Part shown: positions 32,349 through 39,944 of the stretch, piece by piece
Layout: the number at the start of each line of letters is the position of its first letter
How positions within the stretch are numbered: the first letter of the stretch is position 1
Source of the DNA: Nonomuraea africana
GTDB taxonomy: Bacteria; Actinomycetota; Actinomycetes; Streptosporangiales; Streptosporangiaceae
Direction: 5' to 3'
NCBI RefSeq assembly: GCF_014873535.1
Contig: NZ_JADBEF010000001.1
Location: 5,270,001-5,334,000, forward strand
Length of the DNA stretch: 64,000 bases
The notes under the pieces: generated by a model
What the model saw: the letters and a program-made list of their open reading frames with translations, nothing else
Told to the model about the DNA's origin: nothing
Database searches by the model: none
Program-made: the position numbers and the translations under genes

Positions 32349-33221
32349 TCAGCGAGCGAGCAGCGCGCGAAGGGCCGTCGTGACCGTCTCGGGGCTCTCC
32401 TCCGCGACGAAGTGCCCTGTCGTGATCGTCTGGTGCTCCAGGTCGGCGGCCCACTCCCGCCACAACCCCACCGCGTCGTACGGCAGGACGTCGCCCCAGT
32501 CCTGCTGCAGCACGGTGACCGGCATGCCGAGGCGGTTGCCCGCCGCCCTGTCCGCCTCGTCGTGCGCCTTGTCGACGGTGGCGCTGGCGCGGTAGTCGGC
32601 GACGATCGAGGGGATCGCCTCCCTCGACGCCTTGAGGTAGGCGGCCCGCACGTCCGGGGGGATCGCGTCGGGGTCCCTGGTCCACAGGTCGAGGAAGTGG
32701 CCGAAGAACAGGTCGGGGGCCGCGGCGATCAGCTGCTCGGGCAGCCCCGGCGGCTGGGCCATCAGGTACAGGTGGAAGCCGATCGCGCCCAGGGTGCCGC
32801 GCATGACCTCCCACATGTCGAGGGTGGGCAGCACGTCGAGCGCGGCCAGGTGGGTGATCGTCGCGGGATGGTCCATGGCCGCTCTGAAGGCGACCAGCGC
32901 GCCCCTGTCGTGACCGGCCAGCGCGAAGCTGTCGTGGCCGAGCGCCGCCGCCATGGCGACGATGTCGTCGCCCATGGTGCGCTTGGAGTAGGTCTCGCCG
33001 TCCTGGTCGGCGGGCTTGTCGCTGTCGCCGTACCCTCGCAGGTCGGGCACGAGCACGGTGTGGTCGGCGGCCAGGTCCGCGGCGACGTGCCGCCAGATCA
33101 GGTGGGTCTGGGGGAAGCCGTGCAGGAGCACGATCGGCGGCCCTGAGCCCGCCATGGCGACGTTGAGAGCGACGTCGCCGTCCACGGCGACACGGGAGTA
33201 GTCGAATCCGGAGATCTGCAT
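32349..33221 (-). CDS. Alpha/beta hydrolase of the haloacetate dehalogenase / epoxide hydrolase group
   Basis: A 290-residue hydrolase. The oxyanion region is LLHGFPQTHLIWRHVA, the nucleophile Asp is in AGHDRGALVAFR (about residue 102), the second acid is likely ALDVLPT, and the His is in TTGHFVAEESPE. The pattern DYRASATVDKAHDEAD and AGNR closely follows bacterial fluoroacetate dehalogenase. In that enzyme the halide pocket is His155-Trp156-Tyr219. Here the His is kept (IGFHLYLMAQ) but the Trp is Leu, so fluoride release is doubtful. Single gene, convergent with the LigD-like gene; no signal peptide. Confidence 0.87.
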   Translation of the reverse strand: MQISGFDYSRVAVDGDVALNVAMAGSGPPIVLLHGFPQTHLIWRHVAADLAADHTVLVPDLRGYGDSDKPADQDGETYSKRTMGDDIVAMAAALGHDSFALAGHDRGALVAFRAAMDHPATITHLAALDVLPTLDMWEVMRGTLGAIGFHLYLMAQPPGLPEQLIAAAPDLFFGHFLDLWTRDPDAIPPDVRAAYLKASREAIPSIVADYRASATVDKAHDEADRAAGNRLGMPVTVLQQDWGDVLPYDAVGLWREWAADLEHQTITTGHFVAEESPETVTTALRALLAR

Positions 33222-33264
33222 GCCGTCGATGCTGCACGGGCGCGATTGAATCCGGCATGAGCGC

Positions 33265-35223
33265 TCATATACGCAGCGCCGCCATGGCCTCCTCTGTCGC
33301 GGGGTCGCCCTCGCCGAGCGCGATCAGCCCGCGGACCAGCGCCTCCTGGGAGTCGCCGCCGCCCACCTCGCGCAGCGCGCGCGCGACGGCGAGCGTGCTG
33401 CCCTGCCTGCGGCGCGGCAGGGGCTCGCCCTCGTGCCTGCGCAGCGTGCCCACCAGGCAGGCGGCCTCCTCCGCCAGCCACGCGCCGGCCTGAGGGGAGC
33501 CGTCTCGGCTGGCGGCGGCAGCGGCGCGCACCTGCCGGAGCCAGTCGCCCGTCAGTCTGGCCAGCGCCTCGTCGCGTTCCTCGTCGGCCACCTTGCTCCG
33601 CGCGAAGACCCTCAGCAGGTCGTGGTAGCGGTAGCGGCCGGGCGCGGGCGATTCGAGCAGGTTGAGGTCGACCAGCGACTCGCACAGCGGCTCGGGGTCG
33701 TCCACGCCGAGGACGACGGCGGCGACGCGCAGGGTGAGATCGGGCGCGTCGGCGACGGCCAGCAGCCTGAAGGCCCGCGGCTGCTCGGCGGCGAGCTGGT
33801 CGTATCCGAGGTCGAAGGTGCGCTCCACCGCCAGGTCGCCGATCGCCAGCTCGGCCAGCCTCCGCTCGCCCGCGACCTTGTCGCGAAGGACCGCCACGTT
33901 CCAGCCGGGCCTGGCCGCCAGGCGGGCGGCGGCGATCCGTACGGCCAGCGGCAGGAACGCGCACGCCTCGGCCACCGCGACGGCGGCCTCGGGCTCGGCG
34001 GCGATCCTGGCCCTGCCCGCGACGGCGCCCAGCAGGCTGAGCGCCTCGGGCCTGGTCAGCACGTCGAGGTCGTGCGTGCGGGCTCCGGCGAGGGCGGCCA
34101 GCCTGGAGCGCCCCGTGACGATCACCGCGCACTGCGAAGTGCCCGGGAGCAGCGGCCTGACCTGCGCCTCCGACGCCGCGTTGTCGAGCAGGACCAGCAT
34201 CCTGCGGCCGTCGAGCAGCGAGCGGTAGAGGGCGGCCCTGTCGGCGAGGCCGGCGGGCGGGCCGCCGACGCCGAGCGCGCCGAGGAGCCTTTCCAGCGCG
34301 TCGGCCGGCTCCATCGGGTCGCTGCCTCCGCGCAGGTCGATGGCCAGCTGGCCGTCGGGGAAGCGGTCCCTGACCCGGTGGGCCACCCGTACGGCGAGCG
34401 CGGTCTTGCCGACGCCGCCGATGCCCGCGATGACGTGGACGGGCAGGGTGGCGCCGGGGGCCAGCTCGGCGGCCAGGGCCTCGACCAGTTCGGCCCTGCC
34501 GGTGAAGTCGGCGAGATCGGCGGGCAGCTGGGCGGGCCGCACGGCCGTCCTGGGAGGGGGAAGTTCGCCCGACAGGACGCGCAGGTGCAGCTCGGACAGC
34601 TCGGGCGAGGGGTCGATGCCCAGCTCGTCGCTCAGGAGCCCGCGGAGGTCCGTGTAGACGGCCAGCGCCTCGGCCTGCCGTCCCGACCTGTGCAGGGCGA
34701 GCATGAGCAGGGCGCTCAGCCGTTCGCGCAGCGGGTGGGCCGCCACCAGCTCGCGCAGCTCGGCCACCGCCTCGGCGTGCAGGCCCGCCTCGAGGTCGGC
34801 CTCGATGGCGCGTTCCAGCACCGTCAGGCGGCGCTCCTCCAGCCTGGCGCGCTGCGCGGCGGCGTAGCCGCCCTCGAGCCCCGCCAGCGCCTCGCCGCGC
34901 CACAGCGCCAGCGCCTCGCGCGGCCTGCCCGCCGCCAGCGCCTCGAACTCCTCCACGTCGGTGGTGACCCCGCTCAGCGCGTATCCGTCACCGACCAGGG
35001 TGATCGCTCCAGGCGGGAGCACGGCCCTCAGCCTGGAGGCGTAGGTGCGCAGCACGTTGAGCGCGGTGCGGGGCGGGTCGTGCTCCCACAGCGCGTCGAG
35101 GAGCGTGTCCCTGCTCAGCGCCCTGCCGCCGGCCAGCGCGAGGGCCGCCAGCAGCAGGCGTTGCCTGGCCCCGCCGAGGTCGGTGTCCCCCGCGCGGACC
35201 TGGCCGAGCAGCTGGAGCCTCAT
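33265..35223 (-). CDS. AfsR/SARP-type regulator with BTAD and NB-ARC ATPase domains
   Basis: A 652-residue transcriptional activator. An OmpR-like winged helix (about 1-85; LRTYASRLRAVLPPG) is followed by a bacterial transcriptional activation domain (about 90-235; VEEFEALAAGRPREAL, HPLRERLSALLMLALHRSGR) and an NB-ARC ATPase (P-loop GIGGVGKTALAV near 275, Walker B RMLVLLDNA, RYRYHDLLRVFA). It lacks the long C-terminal TPR array of full AfsR. Such proteins usually control secondary metabolism. ATG 35223 overlaps the uppS stop (ATGA), an unusual coupling to a cell-wall gene. The upstream extension of the frame overlaps uppS and is ignored. Confidence 0.88.
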   Translation of the reverse strand: MRLQLLGQVRAGDTDLGGARQRLLLAALALAGGRALSRDTLLDALWEHDPPRTALNVLRTYASRLRAVLPPGAITLVGDGYALSGVTTDVEEFEALAAGRPREALALWRGEALAGLEGGYAAAQRARLEERRLTVLERAIEADLEAGLHAEAVAELRELVAAHPLRERLSALLMLALHRSGRQAEALAVYTDLRGLLSDELGIDPSPELSELHLRVLSGELPPPRTAVRPAQLPADLADFTGRAELVEALAAELAPGATLPVHVIAGIGGVGKTALAVRVAHRVRDRFPDGQLAIDLRGGSDPMEPADALERLLGALGVGGPPAGLADRAALYRSLLDGRRMLVLLDNAASEAQVRPLLPGTSQCAVIVTGRSRLAALAGARTHDLDVLTRPEALSLLGAVAGRARIAAEPEAAVAVAEACAFLPLAVRIAAARLAARPGWNVAVLRDKVAGERRLAELAIGDLAVERTFDLGYDQLAAEQPRAFRLLAVADAPDLTLRVAAVVLGVDDPEPLCESLVDLNLLESPAPGRYRYHDLLRVFARSKVADEERDEALARLTGDWLRQVRAAAAASRDGSPQAGAWLAEEAACLVGTLRRHEGEPLPRRRQGSTLAVARALREVGGGDSQEALVRGLIALGEGDPATEEAMAALRI

Positions 35224-35993
35224 ACCTGGTTGGGCACCGCCCCGCCGTAGCGTCTGTCGCGCTTGGCGAAGATCTCGCAGGCCTCCCACAGGTCTCTCCG
35301 GTCGAAGTCGGGCCAGAGCCTGTTGAGGAACACCATCTCGGCGTAGGCCGACTGCCACAGCAGGAAGTTGGAGAAGCGCTGCTCGCCCGACGAGCGGACG
35401 AACAGGTCGACCTCGGGGATGTCGGGTTCGTCGAGGTAGCGGGCGAAGACCTTCTCGTTGACCTTGCCCGGCTTGACCTTGCCCGCCGCGATGTCGTGGG
35501 CCAGCTTCACCGCCGCGTCGACGATCTCGGCCTGCCCGCCGTAGTTGACGCAGAACTGCAGGGTGAGCGTGCGGTTGTTCCTGGTCATCTCCTCGGCGTC
35601 CTGCAGCTCGGAGATGACGCTCTTCCACAGCCGGCCCGGCCGGCCCGCCCAGCGCACCCGCACGCCCATCGCGTGAAGCTCGTCACGGCGGCGGCGGATC
35701 ACGTCGCGGTTGAAGCCCATGAGGAAGCGCACCTCGTCGGGCGAGCGCTTCCAGTTCTCCGTGGAGAAGGCGTAGGCGCTCAGGTACGGGACGCCGAGCT
35801 CGATCGCGCCCTCGATGACGTCGAACAGCGACGCCTCGCCCGCCTTGTGCCCTTCGGTCCTGGGCAGGCCGCGCTGCTTGGCCCAGCGGCCGTTGCCGTC
35901 CATGACGATCGCGACGTGCCTGGGCACCAGGTCGCGAGGGATGGCCGGAGGCACCGCGCCCGACGGGTGCGGCGCGGGGGGACGGACGTTCAA
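35220..35993 (-). CDS. uppS: Isoprenyl (undecaprenyl/polyprenyl) diphosphate synthase
   Basis: A 257-residue cis-prenyltransferase making the polyprenyl diphosphate carrier for cell-wall synthesis. The Mg-binding Asp and pyrophosphate site are in IVMDGNGRWAKQRGLPR and EGHKAG; FSTENWKRSP, RSSGEQRFSNFLLWQSAYAE and WPDF complete the family signature. The start is TTG 35993, overlapping the recO stop (TTGA). recO-uppS order is conserved in actinobacteria. Confidence 0.93.
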   Translation of the reverse strand: MNVRPPAPHPSGAVPPAIPRDLVPRHVAIVMDGNGRWAKQRGLPRTEGHKAGEASLFDVIEGAIELGVPYLSAYAFSTENWKRSPDEVRFLMGFNRDVIRRRRDELHAMGVRVRWAGRPGRLWKSVISELQDAEEMTRNNRTLTLQFCVNYGGQAEIVDAAVKLAHDIAAGKVKPGKVNEKVFARYLDEPDIPEVDLFVRSSGEQRFSNFLLWQSAYAEMVFLNRLWPDFDRRDLWEACEIFAKRDRRYGGAVPNQV

Positions 35994-36727
35994 CGTGCTG
36001 GCTCCCTTTCAACATGGCGGAGAGAACGAATGCCGTGCTCGAGGTGCCACTGCAGGTAGGCGGCGACCAGCCCGCTGCACTCGGCGCGATGGCGGGACTG
36101 GGAGGCGTCGGCAGCGGTCCAGTCTCCGCGCAGCAGCGCCGTCATCAACGCCAGAGTCTCTTCCGCGGGTACGGCGGCGCCCGCGGGGCGGCACGTGCCG
36201 CACACCGCCCCGCCCGCGACGATCGCGAACGCCCGCACCGTGTCGGCCCTGCACCTGGCGCACTCCTGCAGCGCGGGAGCGTATCCGGCCACGGCGAGCG
36301 AGCGCAGGAAGTAGGCGTCGAGCACCAGGCGGGCCTCGTGGCTGCCGTCGGCCAGCGTGCGCAGCCCGCCCACCAGCAGCAGGAACTGCTTGAGCGCGGG
36401 CTCCTTCTCGCCCTGCGTGAGGCGGTCGGCGGTCTCCAGCATCGCGCTGCCCGCCGTGTAGCGCGGGTAGTCGTGGGCGAGCGCCTCGCCGTACGGGTGG
36501 ATGGTCTCGGCCTGCGTCACCACGTCGAGCGTGCGGCCCACGTGCAACTGCAGGTCAACGTGGGTAAAGGGCTCGAGCCGCGCGCCGAACCTGGAGGTCG
36601 TGCGGCGGACGCCCTTGGCCACCCCTCGCACCTTGCCGGTGCGCTTGGTGAGGAGAGTGACGATCCTGTCGGCCTCGCCCAGCTTCTGCGTGCGCAGGAC
36701 GACACCCTCGTCACGGTAGAGACTCAC
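35990..36727 (-). CDS. recO: DNA repair protein RecO
   Basis: A 245-residue recombination mediator that helps load RecA at gaps. The N-terminal OB fold is DEGVVLRTQKLGEADRIVTL, with VRGVAKGVRR. The C-terminal helical domain holds a zinc finger with CARC and CGTC. It is the first gene of a recO-uppS-AfsR-like run and is divergent from the CDP-alcohol phosphatidyltransferase gene. Confidence 0.93.
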   Translation of the reverse strand: MSLYRDEGVVLRTQKLGEADRIVTLLTKRTGKVRGVAKGVRRTTSRFGARLEPFTHVDLQLHVGRTLDVVTQAETIHPYGEALAHDYPRYTAGSAMLETADRLTQGEKEPALKQFLLLVGGLRTLADGSHEARLVLDAYFLRSLAVAGYAPALQECARCRADTVRAFAIVAGGAVCGTCRPAGAAVPAEETLALMTALLRGDWTAADASQSRHRAECSGLVAAYLQWHLEHGIRSLRHVEREPAR

Positions 36728-36845
36728 TCGTCCAGTCTAGGGTGAGCATCGGGTGACCCGGCTTTACCGAACTCTCACTAGACTTTGACGACTGCCCCCG
36801 GTTCACCAGTTGTTCCGCCCCCCGCAACCACCTCGAAAGGGTGAC

Positions 36846-38357
36846 ATGACCCGCGTGGTCCTGCTGGGCCCCCCGCCCGGCCCCGACACCGCTCCGACCG
36901 GCCTCCGGCTGGCCGCGCTGCCCGGCGCCCCCACCGTGGGCGAGCGCCTGGGCGCCCAGGCCCTCTCGCTGGACCCCCAGCCGGCCACCATCGAGCGCAC
37001 CGATCTCGCCACCGCCCTGCGCGCTCTCGCCGACGTCGCCGAGTCGGCGCAGGAGAGCCTGCTCCTCCTGCCAGCCAACTCGGTCATCCACGACGAGCTG
37101 ATCTACCAGATCACCAAGGCCAAGCGCGGCGCCATCGCGCTCGTGGCCAAGGAGCCGCGCCCGGAGGACGAGAACGGCGACAGGATCGTCCCTGACGTCC
37201 CGATCGAGGAGGCGGTGCCGGAGATCGGCGCCAACAGCCTCGAGGGGCTCATGGTCCGCGCCCGCGTCGGCAAGTCGAGGGTCATCTCGGTCGGCACCGC
37301 CCACCACGCCGTCACCCGGCCCAACGCCGTCCTGCTCGGCCCGCTGCACGTGAGCACCCGCAACGCCCCCGTGCTCGCCGAGGTCTGCCGCGAGCTGGCC
37401 GAGCTCGCCCACCTGTTCGGCCCCGAGGACGACCTGGTCCAGCTCATCGTCTTCGGCCTGGTCCGCAAGGGCGTCTCGGTCGGCATCCGCGGCCGCCGCG
37501 ACCTGTTCTACCGCCGGATCACCACGCAGGCCGAGGCCACCGAGGCCGCGACCGAGATGTCCGGCATGGACGAGGACCGCGCCCGCCTCAACAACGCGGT
37601 CAAGGGCGCCGACGGCTTCTTCACCACCTACTTCGTCAGCACCTACTCCCGCTTCATCGCCCGATGGGCGGCCCGGCGCGGTCTCACGCCCAACCAGGTC
37701 ACGCTCATCTCCATCGCCCTCGGCGTGGCCGCCGCGGCCTGCTTCGCCACCGGCGAGCGGCTCGGCATGGTCGCGGGCGGCGTGCTGATCTACTTCGCCT
37801 TCGTCTTCGACTGCGTCGACGGCCAGGTCGCCCGCTACGCCCGCAAGTTCGGCGTGCTCGGCGCGTGGCTCGACGCGACCTTCGACCGGTTCAAGGAGTA
37901 CGTGGTCTTCGCCGGCCTCGCGGTCGGCTACGTCGTCGCGGGACACAGCGACGACATCTGGATCCTGGCGCTCGCCGCGCTGGCGCTGCAGTCGATCAAG
38001 CACCTGCTCGACTTCTCCTTCGGCGCCGCCAACCGGCGCAAGCCGCCCTCCCCGCTGCCCTCCACCCCGCTCACCGCGCCCGACGACCGCGACCTGCGCA
38101 AGGCGCTCGAACGGCGCAAGGTCGAGCGCAGCACCGGCATCCGCGGCGTGCTGAAGATGTGGAGCAAGGCGGGCAAGTTCCGCTTCGTCTACTGGGCGCG
38201 CAAGATGGTCGTCTTCCCCATCGGCGAGCGGTTCGCGGCCATCGCGATCACCGCCGCCCTCTTCGACGCCCGGGTCACCTTCATCACCCTGCTGATCTGG
38301 GGCAGCGTCGCCGCCGTCTACACCGTCACCGGACGCGTCATGAGGTCGCTCGCATGA
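36846..38357 (+). CDS. CDP-alcohol phosphatidyltransferase with N-terminal nucleotidyltransferase-like domain
   Basis: A 503-residue membrane enzyme. The C-terminal half has the CDP-alcohol phosphatidyltransferase motif DG(x)2AR(x)8G(x)3D(x)3D, seen as DGQVARYARKFGVLGAWLDA and TFD, within about six helices. The N-terminal 220 residues look like a degenerate nucleotidyltransferase-type domain (RPNAVLLGPLHVST). It probably makes an inositol- or polyol-phospholipid. ATG 36846 was chosen over an upstream in-frame ATG at 36810 because AAGGG precedes it and the family starts there. The stop overlaps the next gene (ATGA). Confidence 0.85.
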   Translation: MTRVVLLGPPPGPDTAPTGLRLAALPGAPTVGERLGAQALSLDPQPATIERTDLATALRALADVAESAQESLLLLPANSVIHDELIYQITKAKRGAIALVAKEPRPEDENGDRIVPDVPIEEAVPEIGANSLEGLMVRARVGKSRVISVGTAHHAVTRPNAVLLGPLHVSTRNAPVLAEVCRELAELAHLFGPEDDLVQLIVFGLVRKGVSVGIRGRRDLFYRRITTQAEATEAATEMSGMDEDRARLNNAVKGADGFFTTYFVSTYSRFIARWAARRGLTPNQVTLISIALGVAAAACFATGERLGMVAGGVLIYFAFVFDCVDGQVARYARKFGVLGAWLDATFDRFKEYVVFAGLAVGYVVAGHSDDIWILALAALALQSIKHLLDFSFGAANRRKPPSPLPSTPLTAPDDRDLRKALERRKVERSTGIRGVLKMWSKAGKFRFVYWARKMVVFPIGERFAAIAITAALFDARVTFITLLIWGSVAAVYTVTGRVMRSLA

Positions 38358-39058
38358 TCACTCAGCCGCAGGCCACCGCCGCCACCGCTCCCGACCCCGA
38401 CGAGGAGCGCCGTCGCATCCAGACCGCCAGGTTGCTCGCCTACCGCGACGACGGCCCCCTGGTCCACGCCCTCGCCCCCCGCCTCGGCAAGGGCCTCCCG
38501 CCCGTCGCCACCCTCCTGGTCACGCTGCTCGCGACCATCGTGGTGGCGGTGGCCGGGCTGTCCCCGCTCATCTCGGTGGGCGTCATGCTCGTGCTCGTCC
38601 TGCCCACCGCGGCCCGCGACCACCTCGGCCGCCTCGACTGGCTGGTGCCGCCGATCCTGCGCGGCACCGAGTTCCTCGCCGTCATCCTCATCGGCCTGAG
38701 CGCCAACGCGCCCAAGTGGCTGCTGTTCGTGCTGCTCTACGTGGTCGGCTACCACACCTACGACACCGTCTACCGCACGCGCCAGAGCATCTGGCCGCCC
38801 ACCTGGGTCTTCATGGCGGGCCTCGGCTGGGAGGTGCGCCTGCTGATCATCGCGGCGGGCGCGGCGCTCGGCATCCTGACCCCGGTGCTGTACGTCCTGA
38901 CGGCGTACCTGCTGGTGCTGTTCGCGGTCGAGAGCGTGACCAGCTGGGTACGGCTGGACAAGGCCTCGGCCCAGGCCAGCGCCGACGCCGAGCAGGACCT
39001 CGAGGCCTCGCCTGAGGAGGCGCTCGAGCAGGCGACCGGCGAGGCCGAAAAGGCCTGA
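38354..39058 (+). CDS. Membrane protein partner of the CDP-alcohol phosphatidyltransferase (DUF5941-like)
   Basis: A 234-residue protein with five hydrophobic helices between a charged N-terminus (PDEERRRIQTARLLAYRDDG) and an acidic, Glu/Ala-rich C-terminus. The motif YVVGYHTYDTVYRTRQ in the middle is distinctive. In many actinobacteria this domain is associated with, or fused to, a CDP-alcohol phosphatidyltransferase. Here it is a separate gene starting in an ATGA overlap. Role unknown, probably in the same lipid-head-group step. Confidence 0.75.
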   Translation: MITQPQATAATAPDPDEERRRIQTARLLAYRDDGPLVHALAPRLGKGLPPVATLLVTLLATIVVAVAGLSPLISVGVMLVLVLPTAARDHLGRLDWLVPPILRGTEFLAVILIGLSANAPKWLLFVLLYVVGYHTYDTVYRTRQSIWPPTWVFMAGLGWEVRLLIIAAGAALGILTPVLYVLTAYLLVLFAVESVTSWVRLDKASAQASADAEQDLEASPEEALEQATGEAEKA

Positions 39059-39403
39059 CGCCCACGGGCACGGACCGCCCAGCCGTGCCCGCTTCCAACG
39101 GCATGGGCCTGCGCTCGGGGCGCGCTTCGCGCGAGCCGCGCTCCGGGCCGGCCCGTCGGGGGAGCTCAGCTCCCCCGCACCCCTCGCCGGTTGCCTGCCG
39201 GCCCCCGGCCACGGTAGCGAGTTGCCCCGGAGGTTCGTTTCGCGGTTCGACCGAGCACCTTCGTCAGGCGGTCAGAAGCTCCGCCCGATCATGTATGGCG
39301 ACCAGATGAAGCCATGCTCAGCTGAAGGCGCTCAGGGGCGAACGACAGTCGCGGGGCAGTCGGGGTCTCATTTGCGGTCTGACGACTCGCCAATCGAACC
39401 GCC
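39059..39403. other. Intergenic stretch with terminator and lower-GC segment
   Basis: Begins with the hairpin at 39066-39090. Roughly 39240-39403 has visibly lower GC than its surroundings and no convincing gene, possibly the edge of a small acquired segment that includes the TPR gene. No tRNA was recognised. Confidence 0.45.
39066..39090 (+). terminator. Hairpin after the lipid-synthesis pair
   Basis: GGGCACGG (39066-39073) pairs with CCGTGCCC (39083-39090), an 8-bp perfect stem and 9-nt loop starting 8 nt after the stop codon. No U-tract. Confidence 0.6.
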
Positions 39404-39928
39404 ATGCACTGGGACCCCGCCTCCAATGGTCCGCCCCGAACAGAGTTTCTCCTGGCCGAGATGACGAGCCACACACGCGAGCTTCTCATGTCTGGGCGTA
39501 GGGGCGAGGCCGCAGCCCTGTTCGGCTTCGCGGTCCAGCAGTGGCCAGACGATTCCACCGCCCACAACAATTTGGGCTTCTGCCTCATCCTGGATGATCC
39601 AGCCAGAGCGCTGAGCCATCTCACCACGGCCGCTCGGCAAGGGTATGAGCCGCTCGTCATCAACATCTACAACCGAGTTTGCTGCCACGTCGGACTCCGT
39701 CAACCGCGTGCGGCACTCGAGGTAGCTGAGGAGTTCTGGCAGACACGACCGCCGGACTGGAACGATCCCGGCTCTGGCACGCTGTGGCTCAGATCAGGTG
39801 AGACATGGGAACTGGCCTTGGAGGCGGACGCTCGTCGAGCGCTGCTTGACCTGCTCCTCGACACGGCTCGCGCACAGGGCTGGCACGACGACGAGGAGAG
39901 GTGGAGCGCGAGACTGGCGCGAAGCTGA
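39404..39928 (+). CDS. TPR-containing hypothetical protein
   Basis: A 174-residue cytoplasmic protein with tetratricopeptide-like helices (GEAAALFGFAVQQWPDDSTA, HNNLGFCLILDDPARALSHL, PRAALEVAEEFWQTRPP). Third-position GC is lower than in neighbours, and conserved-looking codons begin at or before ATG 39404, for which I see no good ribosome-binding site. It may be a recently acquired gene or the C-terminal part of a longer one. It is convergent with ctpJ. Function unknown. Confidence 0.6.
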   Translation: MHWDPASNGPPRTEFLLAEMTSHTRELLMSGRRGEAAALFGFAVQQWPDDSTAHNNLGFCLILDDPARALSHLTTAARQGYEPLVINIYNRVCCHVGLRQPRAALEVAEEFWQTRPPDWNDPGSGTLWLRSGETWELALEADARRALLDLLLDTARAQGWHDDEERWSARLARS

Positions 39929-39944
39929 TCGAGAAGATGACTTA

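Noticed and set aside
39240..39300. GGTTCGACC-like word considered as a tRNA T-arm
   Set aside because: No acceptor, D or anticodon stems of proper spacing surround it.
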